Source: Poronia punctata (lineage: Eukaryota; Ascomycota; Sordariomycetes; Xylariales; Xylariaceae). From it: a DNA stretch of 22,460 nt. Position 1 is the stretch's first letter. Each line of letters opens with the position of its first letter. The notes under the pieces are model-generated. The model saw only the letters and a list, made by a program, of their open reading frames with translations. It was not told the DNA's origin and searched no databases. The stretch lies in NCBI GenBank assembly GCA_022579005.1, contig MU401848.1:1-22460 (forward strand). Reading direction: 5' to 3'. This document shows positions 1 through 9,800 of this stretch, one piece after another. Both the position numbers and the translations under genes were made by a program.

Positions 1-16
1 GCCCCCCCCCCCCCCC

Positions 17-75
<59 letters not shown>

Positions 76-80
76 CCCCC
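1..80. repeat. Near-pure poly-C tract at the left edge
   Basis: The first 80 bases are cytosine except for G at 1, A at 17 and G at 75, after which ordinary mixed sequence begins abruptly. It is not the TTAGGG/CCCTAA telomere repeat of filamentous fungi. A homopolymer of this length at a sequence end can be a genuine G/C tract or a sequencing or assembly artefact at a contig edge; the sequence alone cannot decide. Confidence 0.9.
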
Positions 81-2350
81 GGGTTTAATGCCATTGTTAT
101 ACAGAAGGACATGAACAAGGTTGACACCTCAGGCCTTAGGGTGTCCATAGTAACTAGTTCATGATGTCCGACCATATGGATGTTAGAGGTTGTCTGTCCC
201 TTGAAACGCAATATTCAATCATAACTTCAACCAATGCTAATCCTTTAACAACTTGCTTCCAGCCAGGGGGCTAGGTCGGGCCCGATGTCTCCTTCGGGCA
301 CCCCAAGGTGAACAATGCCGTTGTATTCCATCGGATATAACATATGAACCGATATTGTTCCGTCAATGTTAGATCATTACGAAGAATAACCGTGGAGTTT
401 CTATAAGCTGCTTCCAGTTGAGGTTATCGTGAAAGATAGCATAGGCTGCGCGGCACTTATACAACGCCCCAACTCTAAAGCTGTGCGTCATGAGACGGCG
501 ATAGGATATGAAATGTTAATCGGCTGAAAACCTATAAATATTGACGTTGCTTCATCCACGGGTTTAACTAAGAAGTAATTATCAGAGGTGTGAGTGCTCA
601 ACTATATATTTATATTGCCCGCTGATACCAGTAAGTGGTCAAAGTAAGCTTTTGTATTGGTACAAGGATTTTCGCTGTAAAGCAGAGCTGCCGTCATCTA
701 CACGTACATATAGCTTTTCCTCTACCCTGTCCATTACGTATACCGAATAATTTATAAGCTGCAAACTCTTCATTTCATACATGCCGCGCGCACACGGCCT
801 GATAAGAGAGACTAGAGGTGTCTCCTAACGCCAATGAATGCAGGTAGATGTTCTTGATCGTGGTCACTAAAGCTGACTGGGTTTGATCTACCGGCAACCA
901 TTTCACGGTGCCGGGAGGTTAGGTCCCTGCCGTCGGCCGAAAAGACTTTATGAGTATACGAAATCCCGTGCCTACCAACCCAAACTATAAACATAATTAC
1001 CTTACGACGCATTTGTTTTGTTAAAGAGGTGTCGTAGAGGACGATTAGTGAGCAAACATTTGCAGGCTGTATCCAACCTTAGACTGGATAGCATATGTAG
1101 GTATCTTCTTATGTAGGAAGTCCCTGTCAACCCCGTGTACTAGCTTTTGAAGAGTTTTGTTACATATTTACCCCTGTCATCTTATCCTTTCCCTCGGAAA
1201 TAAAATACAGACGAGATGCAACTAGAACCCCATTTTACTCGTAGAGGCGCATCTTCCCCCCTTTTCTTCGAATTGGTGTTTATGAAACTTACAAGTAGAC
1301 CCAAGTCTTGACAGGGATTCGTTCAGTTGGTAAAAGGGTGGAGGGGGGTTGTGACCTAGGGGTCTGTGAAACGTATGCCGCGAGAACCAACTTATTACTT
1401 GTCACCTCGTCGTCGTTGCCGGCCAGGTCTGTAGCGATAAAGATCCACGCATGAAAACTAAGATCCACGATGACAGTTTTCACTCCGGGTTTAGCAACGA
1501 TAATCAAGACAACAGCTCATTGCTTTAGCTCATAGCTCGTCGGGTGTTTTTCGACAGGGCTCTCGTGAGTCGTCATAGAGTGACGACAGACACAGCTTCT
1601 GGACGGGTTCTGCATGCTTACAGTCTCGATAGGTAACTAAGGACCGCCAACGGCGCTCTGGATCTGGTCCTGTGGCGCGGGGAAGTTGTACAGCTCCAAA
1701 GCCGAGAGCGCGAGAATATTCTAAGCCTATACGTAGTATATATGGGGAATGTTTCTGGATGCATCCTACGCCAGCAGCGACCAAAAGTCCAACCATAGTT
1801 CGACATCCCCGTAACCTAGAAATATCTTAGAGCGGAGAAACATTCCTAGCCGAAGCCGAAGCTGCGCACTGTTAGATGGATAACCCGACTGCAGATATCT
1901 TGCATTATTTCGTGGATCGCTCGGTCATAGTGGCGCTGGCGTTGACATGGACTGGATTAGGTATATTTTGAGAACACACCCCAGTCGCCCCTCGTGGATT
2001 TTGACAAGCCTTGATCCTGGAAAATGTCACCATGGTGGTCCTGTGTATCTGGGAATTTAGGTAACTATGTGAGCAAGCTCGAACTCACTTTCTGGCGGAT
2101 AGCCATAAACAATGGATATACCGGGTTCGGGCATATGGTCCATACCCCCGTGATTCGAGCCGGTGACGGATCCGCGAAAGTCGTCTATTATGTTTAAGGA
2201 AAGACGTGACAAGGTTGTCGTCAAGTTCCGATCTAACCATCGACTTGCTAAGACTTTGTTTGGTCATTCCATGTTTGATCACTTCATTAACTGCATTCGT
2301 GAGCGTTTCCCAAGCCGTAATCTTATTTTACACCGCGGCCCTGGGGCCAG
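81..2350. other. Gene-free stretch, nothing recognised
   Basis: I see no supportable gene here. The open frames are short (at most 88 codons), mostly overlap one another, show no family motif and have no convincing chains of spliceable exons. No tRNA, 5S rRNA or U6 signature was found, and composition is balanced. The right end (about 2100-2350) presumably carries the 3' UTR of the minus-strand proteasome gene. A 63-codon plus-strand frame at 2163-2354 lies just downstream of that gene and resembles nothing I know. Confidence 0.6.
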
Positions 2351-3081
2351 CTAGGGACATTTTACTATCTTGTCGTCGTTGAATTCGATATCCCGAACGC
2401 CGTCTTTCGTCACCGCCTTCACCATCATGCCCTTAAAGTCGATAGGCATACGTCTCTTCAACTCGTCCGTGCACATCTCGAGAACCTTAATCCCTTGTAC
2501 TAGAGTCATGTCTGGGTGGTGATGCTTGTCCAAAATGGAGAGGCAGTAATATTGGGCGTAACCATGCGCGGCATAGGGAACAGGGGCCAGCGCCGCTAGG
2601 TAATCCAGCCAGAACAGGCTGGGCTTGTGAGTCATGGGGTCGACACCTCCCAAAAGCAAGTTAACTGTGTATGGTTTCCGCGATCGCAGGCTGGTTGCCA
2701 GTTCGCCGCGTACATAGTGTGCTAGGGCGGCGGGAGACAGGTCGCTCTCGTTTCGCATCGAGTAGAGTTGCGCATTGGCTTGGATGTATTCGGCAAATTG
2801 CACTGCCCTAAGCGTTAGCTTCGAAAGACCTCGATATTCCTCTCCAATGGTGCCACCGCGCACCTGTATCACCAGCTTCTCCAGAGAACGCCACCAGCGT
2901 ATGTTTGTTCAAGAGTCTTGTCTTGTCATCCGACGCTTTTAGGACCGTGGCGCCCCGCATGACAGCCTTCGAGGCCGCAATTAGGGTAAAGTCCTTGCCC
3001 GTAATTCCTAGTAGGACCTCCCTAAGAGAATATCAGTTACTGAGCATAGACATAAGGAATACGGCGAAGGGAGCCGTACAT
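2351..3081 (-). CDS. PRE1: 20S proteasome subunit beta-4 (PRE1/PSMB2 type)
   Basis: This is a non-catalytic beta subunit of the 20S proteasome core, acting in nucleus and cytosol in ubiquitin-dependent protein breakdown. Three exons on the minus strand, 3081-3080, 3021-2864 and 2802-2351, join to 203 residues, the usual family length. The N-terminus reads MEVLLGITGKDF, followed by SKAVMRGATVLK, SDDKTR, FSGEAGDTVQFAEYIQAN, SLRSRKPYTVNLLLGG, YAAHGYAQYY and RMPIDFKGM, all typical of the beta-4 family. There is no propeptide or catalytic N-terminal threonine, as expected for beta-4. Intron 2 (2863-2803, 61 bp) has a GCTAAC branch site and restores D-T-V-Q-F exactly. Intron 1 (3079-3022, 58 bp) begins GTACGG, ends CTTAG and divides the start codon as AT|G. 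Any other donor I tried loses the frame. The gene is divergent from RRP9. Family identity is very secure; only the two-base first coding exon is inferred. Confidence 0.93.
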
Positions 3082-3763
3082 CTTGGCAGCGAGCGACGAT
3101 GGTGGGTGGTTTCTATGCTTGTGGTTGCTTGTGGTCGTTGGTCGTAAAAGGGCGTAGGAAACGCGGGTATTCTGATTTAAGAAGACACTGGCGTAGTGGG
3201 CAGGATGTAGACAATCTCCAGAGATTATGGCGAGTGGTTGTGGGAATGAAGCTTCCAAATGCGTATCTCAAACCAGAGGGATGGAACTACGAACAGTGAC
3301 ACGCAAGGAAGCTACAGCCTAAGGTGCGTTACTACGTTAGATACGGTCAGCCTCATCAAGCTCCAGGTACCAAGCTGTACTGCCGCGCAATGTGGGACAC
3401 CATCTGGAGGCTTTAGAGGTACCACATGTAGTGGATTTTGGAGGTAAGTGACAAATATGCAGCTTAATACCCCACACTATTCAGCTAATACACATACGAG
3501 TACATCCATATTGGTCTAATAAAGGATCCCCTGTTCAAAACACATTGTTGGAGGTAGCTACCTACCTAACCTACGTGGTTACGTAAGTGCGGCCCTGCGC
3601 GTGTTACCTTACCCTAGACTCTAGAGTATCTTCTTATCGCTTATCGGCGGACCTTTCCCTGAACTTTTTTTGAGAGCGCTTCATCATATGCTTGTATGAT
3701 GTAGACCGGAAACGTGCCTAGCTCGACAGTACATAGAAGAAAAGGCCCAACAGCTTTGGCAGC
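3082..3763. promoter_or_regulatory. Shared divergent promoter region of PRE1 and RRP9
   Basis: This 682-bp gap lies between two divergent start codons and must hold both promoters and 5' UTRs. The short open frames in it show no family resemblance. I looked for the yeast ribosome-biogenesis PAC core GATGAG near RRP9 and did not see it. A perfect 7-bp inverted repeat lies at 3682-3701, and two minimal upstream ATG frames (3688-3699 and 3696-3704) sit 60-76 bp before the RRP9 start. Confidence 0.5.
3682..3701. repeat. Perfect 7-bp inverted repeat before RRP9
   Basis: CATCATA (3682-3688) and TATGATG (3695-3701) are perfect reverse complements separated by six bases, 63-82 bp upstream of the RRP9 start. 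It could be a dimeric factor-binding site or a small 5' UTR hairpin. It also contains two tiny upstream ATG frames. Chance occurrence is possible. Confidence 0.6.
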
Positions 3764-6290
3764 ATGTCGTCTTTCTTTACTGTACCCGGGGCGCAAAAGA
3801 AGCGCAAAAGAGAACACGATGGCCCTGCGAACAAAAGGCCAGGACGGCCAGGAAGGCCAGCGCAATCGCGCCCCGCCAAACCGCAAGCCGCTGCTAAGAA
3901 ACAACATGTCGAGCGAGACGAGGAAATATCAGGGAGCGATTCCGAATTAGATTCCGCCGCAGAACCCGAAGAACCCGTGTCGGAGTCTGAGGAATCGGAT
4001 CGGGAAGAAACAGCGGCACAAAAAAGATTACGGTTGGCCACCCAGTACCTGTCTCAGGTACGGGATGAGGTTGAAGCTACAGGATGGGATGCCGAGCAAA
4101 TTGTAAGGACGGGACCCCCCAATTGCGAGGTTTTGGTTGCGCCCGACCGGTTAAGAACACCTCGAGAGCCGATCTAACACATTTTGGCGTTAGGACAAGG
4201 ATATGATTGCTGCTCGCTTGGAGGAGGACGTAGCAGAGAGCAAAGGGAAAGTCTTTAGGAAGATTGCGTCGGAAATCGACCTCGACACAAGACCGACGCT
4301 ATTCCGAGATAATACACATACAGTAACATCTGTAGCCATGTGCGCGCCTTTCGTCTACTTGGGTGAGTGAGATCCATGTCCAGCCGCCACTCACTGTTTT
4401 CGAGGCTGTCCTTCTCCGGTTTTATTTTTGCACTCCTTGCCGCTAACTCTCCACCGAAGTTACCAAAGACTCCCAATTAATAAAGTACCGCCTACAACCA
4501 CCTCCCGACGAACAATATAAGCAGACAACTCGCAAAAAGCCCCAAAAACAAGCACCCCCTCGGAAACGACCCGAACGAATTGCTGTAGTAAAAGGGAAAC
4601 ATAAAAGGGCCAAGGACAAGAATTTCAAAGGGCATGTTGGACAGATATTATGCGTGGCCGTGAGCGACGACGGTAAATTTGTCGTGACGGGTGGCGACGA
4701 TAAGAGAATCGTGGTCTGGGATTCGGCTCTCAAGCCTTTGCGTGTGTTCACGCATCATAGAGATGCTGTGACCGGATTGGTCTTTCGCCGGAACTCTCAT
4801 CAGATGTACTCTTGCTCGAAAGATCGTACGATAAGAGTCTGGAATTGCGATGCGCTCGCCTTTGTCGAGAGTTTATTCGGCCATGCGGACGCTGCTGTTG
4901 ACGTCGACGCACTGGCTTTGGAGCGGTTGGTTTCGGTAGGAGCTGTAAGTAAAGACTTCCTGACTCCTGATCCGCCAATCTTGATTCCAGTAGGCTGACA
5001 AAATCGTTACCACAGAGAGACAGAACAGTTCGACGTGAGTTACCACCCCTGAAAATATTTTGATTTTATGTACAGCAGTTCGATACCGGGGCTCGGGCCT
5101 CGGACTGATTCCTTTTATCCTTGTATTCGCGAATACTTACTAAAATCCAACACAGTCTGGAAGGTAGCGGACGAGACACAGCTAGTATTCCGGGCTAGTT
5201 CCGGTTCTGGCGACAAGAAGAAAAACGCCAATATGGGGTTGGTAAGTGAGATCCCTGATTCCTCTCCTGAGCGCACTCTACATTATAGAAAGTGCCCCAA
5301 AGGATATGCAAACCGCTAACCGTTGTTTAGGATCCCAACTCCTGTGCCACAACTGGAAGTCTTGACCGGGTGGCCTACATCGACGAGAGTTATTTCGTAA
5401 CCGGGGCCGATAACGGAAGCATATCATTGTAAGGAGATTGACAAGCTTTCACTGTTCTCCGAGATGATGGCGAACATCGTTAGAGTGCAAATCCAATATA
5501 ATGACTAACCAAACTAAACTAGGTGGACGTTGACAAAAAAGAAGCCACTCGACACAGTTGTGAGAGCCCATGGGCTAGAAGACCCGTTACCTCCTACCGT
5601 AGCTAGTTCGGAGGAACATCCTACCGCGAAAGACGTTCCCCCACCCCAGCCTCGAGCAATCACAAGCCTACGCGCATTACCTTATTCTGACCTGCTCCTT
5701 TCCGGCAGCACTGACGGTTATATTGGTATGTTCATTATCTCCCATTAACACTCTAGCCAAAAATTCAAATACTAACTTTTTCTCGCAGTGAGTATTAATT
5801 GGACACTGTCCCTCCATATTCGTGGTCGAACCACAGAGATCTCCCGAAAATTAAGAATCCGCCTTTTGAACTAACAACATCCTCACAGCGCGTCTGGAAA
5901 TTCAACGAACAAGATAAGAAACTCGAAAGCGTAGGTATCCTCGGAAAGCCAAAGTCCAAAGATTCCGAACTCTCCACAAGCAAAAAAGAAGAACAAGATG
6001 AAATGGACATCGGTGACGACGACGACGACGACGAAGAAGAAGAACAAGACAAGACAGCAGAAGAAGAACCTTACAAGATCAAGGGAGTCATCAACGACAT
6101 AGCCATCATACCAAGGGGTAAAGGCAATAAGAAGAATGGCGCCGATGACAAAGAGCTCTTCAGCGTAGTCTGTGCCGTCGGAAAGGAACATCGTCTAGGG
6201 AGATGGGTTTCCGGCGTCAAAGGGGCCAAGAATGGTGGTGTTGTGTTTGAGTTGCAGTTGCTGAAGAAGAAGGCGATGAAGAAGGAATGA
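3764..6290 (+). CDS. RRP9: U3 snoRNP-associated WD40 protein Rrp9 (U3-55K)
   Basis: Rrp9 is a WD-repeat protein of the U3 small nucleolar RNP, acting in the nucleolus in early 18S pre-rRNA cleavage. Eight exons (3764-4102, 4194-4362, 4460-4944, 5016-5034, 5156-5241, 5331-5428, 5523-5724, 5889-6290) join to 599 residues, close to other fungal Rrp9 proteins. The N-terminus MSSFFTVPGAQKKRKRE is basic, with a nuclear-type charge pattern, followed by an acidic serine-rich stretch and the family block AAQKRLRLATQYLSQV. WD repeats follow from about residue 150: GHVGQILCVAVSDDGKFV with GGDDKRIVVWD (about 227-255), CSKDRTIRVWN, ARDRTVRLWK, GADNGSISLW and GSTDGYIRVWKF. The C-terminus carries VCAVGKEHRLGRW and NGGVVFE, diagnostic for Rrp9. 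An insertion after the last repeat holds a D6E4 run. Introns are 71-121 bp with CTAAC/CTGAC-type branch sites. The seventh interruption, after residue 466, is a nested twin intron, and exon 4 has only 19 nt. Confidence 0.95.
5016..5034 (+). other. RRP9: 19-nt microexon of RRP9
   Basis: Between introns 4945-5015 (GTAAGT...CACAG) and 5035-5155 (GTGAGT...CACAG), six codons plus one base encode R-D-R-T-V-R and the first base of the next Leu. This supplies the conserved A-R-D-R-T-V-R-L-W-K end of a WD repeat in phase with both neighbours. Skipping it would remove 19 nt and shift the frame. Confidence 0.88.
5725..5888 (+). other. RRP9: Spliceosomal twin intron (stwintron, [D1,2] type) in RRP9
   Basis: Exon 7 ends at 5724 with the codons GGT TAT ATT, followed by a lone G (5725). 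An internal intron at 5726-5788 (63 bp) has donor GTATGT, branch TACTAAC at 5770-5776 and acceptor CGCAG. Removing it joins G5725 to TGAGT (5789-5793) and creates a canonical GTGAGT donor. The external intron then runs from that donor to CACAG at 5888 (101 nt), with branch CTAAC at 5871-5875. The product reads G-Y-I|R-V-W-K-F, the expected WD40 end. A direct 5726-to-5888 splice leaves the extra G and hits TAA within ten codons. Splicing only the internal intron reads into a stop before exon 8. The intermediate AG at 5836 also gives an early stop. Stwintrons are established in filamentous fungi; this instance is inferred from sequence only. Confidence 0.87.
6015..6044 (+). repeat. GAC/GAA triplet run coding for an acidic tract in RRP9
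   Basis: Six GAC codons are followed by four GAA codons, in the RRP9 frame, giving D6E4 in a low-complexity insertion after the last clear WD repeat. Such coding triplet runs often vary in length between strains. Confidence 0.9.
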
Positions 6291-6843
6291 ATGAACCTAC
6301 CATCTTGTTGAGGAGAGGAGAAGGGGGTGGGAGTGAGAGTGGAGTGTTGAAAAGTAAAAAAGGCAGATGAAGATGAGATGAGATGGCATTTGTATATTTT
6401 TGCTACATACCTCACATACTGTAGCTTAAGCCGTCCTTTCCTGTCTGGAATATGTTGTAGGGGGGGAAATAAGTAGAAAAGAAGATACCCTCCAGAAATT
6501 GCCGTTTATTTACATTTTCATGTGTTTTGCTTCGTGTGGTGGTATATTTTTCTATATCCAGTGTTAAAGTTTACCTGGCTCATGATGTAATTTACGAGAC
6601 TATCCTCCTTAACCCAGCACATCATTTATTATACGCCCTGTCTACCTACACAAAAGATACAGACACAAGCACATGCTTAGCATCTGGTAAATCTGGTAAC
6701 CGTGATGTTAAATCACAGCATATAAAGCAATCTTTTATTCGTCTTTTACTCCCTCTACCGAAAAGTTCAATAATCTACGCTTGACACCGTTTTTCCCATT
6801 TTTAAAAATGAACGCACACCCATCATTTTCATTTTCTTCATCT
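6291..6843. other. Convergent 3' intergenic region between RRP9 and the P5B ATPase
   Basis: This 553-bp gap between two convergent stop codons should hold both 3' UTRs. It contains a GATGA-rich simple repeat just after RRP9 (about 6366-6385), pyrimidine-rich sequence next to the ATPase stop, and no coding frame with family resemblance. Confidence 0.6.
6734..6739 (-). terminator. Possible poly(A) signal of the P5B ATPase gene
   Basis: Read on the minus strand this is AATAAA, about 105 nt beyond the ATPase stop. Fungal polyadenylation signals are degenerate and the flanking DNA is AT-rich, so this is only suggestive. Confidence 0.35.
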
Positions 6844-9800
6844 TCATCTACGCATACGTTCATTTATAACCTTGTACTCCTTCCTCTTCTTCGCTGTTTT
6901 AGTAAGTCTATGCTTCGCTTGCCCGATCGCGCGAGCCAGACGCTGAAAGACAAAGCTCTCGAACATCCAGGCGAGAAGCAAGTACACGATCCCTAGGAGC
7001 AGCAACGTGACCTTGAAAGATGAGCTTATGCGTGTCAGCTGCATGAGTTTGCGGAGCCAGTGCGCCGGCGTAAAGACCATGTATAGGGCGATGGCGAATG
7101 CGAGTATTATTGTCGTCATGAAGGGATCTAAAAGAATAGTGATCGGTTAGCTCGGCGTATCTCATCACGTCCGAATATAACTGCGCTGTAAGGGGCGTTA
7201 TGTAGGAAACAAGGGATACTAACAGTTCTTGGTCATCGGCTGCCGGAATGGCCTGCCTGCACTCAGGACAACGCCGATGAAGATATACTCGAAACATGAG
7301 ACTAAAAATAAGGCCGTGTTCTCCGAGTTCTTGATGTTGGACTTGTCGGGATTTACATGCGGCGGGATGAACCTGGATAAGCATGGTATTTAGCAAAGAA
7401 TGGCGATACGTAGTAGAATGGATAGTTGTGTGGGCTAGGATGACTTACCATTCTTGCTCTCTTACGATGAGGAATGCAGCCGCTTGGATCAAGATACATA
7501 TCACCATCTGGCCAATAAGCGGCGTGAGTACCTTTCGCGACACCAGATTGGCCGTCGGTCGCTTCTTGCTAAGTACCGGATATGGTCCAGACCAGCCCAC
7601 TATCGGAAACCATTAGTCTATCAAGATTTCTTGCATGGTACAGGAACTGGAAGAGACTTACTGAAAACAGCAATAGGTAAGATGAGAAGCACGTCGATAA
7701 ATAGGAACTGGATAAGCCCGTCAGTACTCAGTAAATAGAATGATGCCAGAGAGCACTCATAAAGTGGTTGGAGTTGTTACCTGAAAATCTCCCAAGTTGG
7801 ACGCTGATGCGTAGAGGAAGCTGACCGAGGTGAATTGGATTGCCGAGTACAAACTCATAAACTTGAAGCAACTGAAACTGGTGACAAGCGCAGCTCGGCC
7901 CTCTCTGATAACATCCGGCACACATCGGATATCAAACACCCTTGACGTGAAGGGCGCTGCTACCGACGCCTCTGCCTCGGACAGCGAGATGCCAACATCG
8001 GCAGCTTTCAGAGCACCACAGTCGTTTGCTCCATCGCCACAGAATCCGCAACAGTACCCGATACTTTGCAGTTTCTCGACTAGTTCATGCTTTTCGTCTG
8101 GCGACATGCGGGCGAAAATCTTGCCACGGACGAGCATCTACATATCATGTTAGATATTGCGCGCACGCACTCATACTCACCGGTTTCCACGTATAGAAAC
8201 CCCGTTTGACTGGCGGCAACTTTTACTTACGTTTTGCATGACTTCGTTAGGAGCATAGTCGACTATCCATCGAAATACATCGCCGCCTATCGCCAATGTA
8301 TAGTCTTTGAGATTGGTTATGTCGTAAGCCAGAGAGGCGTCGCGGTCAGCCGGCGGAGGAAGCGGCTGTAATGGACATTAGTAACCCTCGCCCATCCCAT
8401 ATCCCAGCCCTCACGAACAGCGGCGAGAAGCAAGGTGACGTTAGTAATACTTACAAGTAAGGTCCGGTTGTCCAATTGATATGCCGCATCGTCTATGCTC
8501 TCCCATCGAAGAAGCGCGTTTGGGTCACGAGGAGTGCCCTCGGCGAAGTGTGGTACGAAACAATGCACATCTGGTTGTATGAGGCCGCAGTTTCTCCCAA
8601 CGCTGATGGCCGTCAAGATATTGTCTCCGGTAACCATGATGGATCCGATATTGGACTGGTTCAATTCTTTCAGCACCCCTGCCGTCGTGGGTTTCAGTTT
8701 GTTCTCGAAAATAATAAACCCGAGAAATTCAAGGTCTGCCTCGACCTCATCTCGGCTCATCTTCTGCGACTTGACCCAAGAAAGCTTCGGCATGTGTTTC
8801 GTGGCACATGCAATAACCCGATAACCCTTATGGGTATAATAGGATAGTAGCTCATCGTAATCGTCCGGAACTAGGCGAGGCATGGCGTGTCAACCCTCTC
8901 GTCTGCTAGGGAGCTACCATGACCAAGTTGGTCCCTGGCTGGGTAAATTGGAACTTACAACTATCTGGACGACATATATCCCTCATGCATTCAGGCGCGC
9001 CCTTGACGTATATATCTCCTCGTTGTTGGCCGAATCCTCGAACAATAACACTGGCTCTGCGTAGGTGGGAGACAAACTCGAACGATCTCAGAACTCCAAG
9101 CTCGAGCGGCTCCTATAAAAAATAAGTCTCAGTCAATATCCAGGAGGTGGTGGGAGTTATTCAGTGCATGACATAATGCAACACCACGACCGTCACTTAC
9201 GTTTGTACCGTTTATATTCGAGTACTCGTCCGTATCATAGAGAGCCATGGGTGGGGGACGGGCGATGGAGGGTGACAGACCGCCTCGCTCCTCGTCTTCC
9301 TGGTCGCCTCCACCTTGTGCTCCTTCTTCAAACAACCAGCCCGTGAACTCGAACATCTTCAGATCCAGGGGGTCGCCTACGAGCTCACCATCCACAGAGC
9401 GGAGGGAGTGACAAGTAGCCATGGTGAAAAGAGCAGCACGGTTGACGTCGTATTTGTCACCCCCGCCGTCGCTACTACCGCTACCGGGTGTGAAAGCAAG
9501 ACTCGTGTGAGGGACCAATGCTGAGGCATCGGATACCATATCGTTGAACCGTCGGGCCGATCGAGACACCAATCTAACACCGAGCACATCTAGCCCATCC
9601 TCGGTAAGAGTACCCGTCTTGTCGAAACACATGACGTCGAGTTTGCCGCCAACATTGACCCTCTGTGGGCTGATGCAAAAGATCTGTTTTTTCTTGAGCC
9701 GACTTAGAGCGAAACTGGTCCCGATGGTCAAAGTAGCTGGGAGAGCTGGCGGCACAACAATGGTGATCAGATCCAGAGCTCTGACAATGATCAAGTGCCA

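Noticed and set aside
1..80. Telomere end
   Set aside because: No TTAGGG/CCCTAA units are present; it is a plain C homopolymer.
2110..2190. tRNA-like T-arm words (GGGTTCGGGC, TGATTCGAGC)
   Set aside because: No 5-bp stems flank either loop and there is no matching A box or acceptor stem on either strand.
3718..4041. Minus-strand open frame opposite RRP9 exon 1
   Set aside because: It is the complement of low-complexity acidic and basic codons of RRP9, with no family resemblance.
4363..5253. Similar first 13 bases of RRP9 introns at 4363 and 5242 (introner-like copies)
   Set aside because: Similarity ends after the donor region; it includes the donor consensus itself and is likely chance.
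8138..8230. Second strong donor (GTGAGT) inside ATPase intron 9, suggesting a second stwintron or alternative exon end
   Set aside because: Using it adds 50 nt and breaks the frame, leaves a 43-bp intron, and only one branch site is present; the GTAAGT donor gives the clean Q-N-M-L-V-R-G join.
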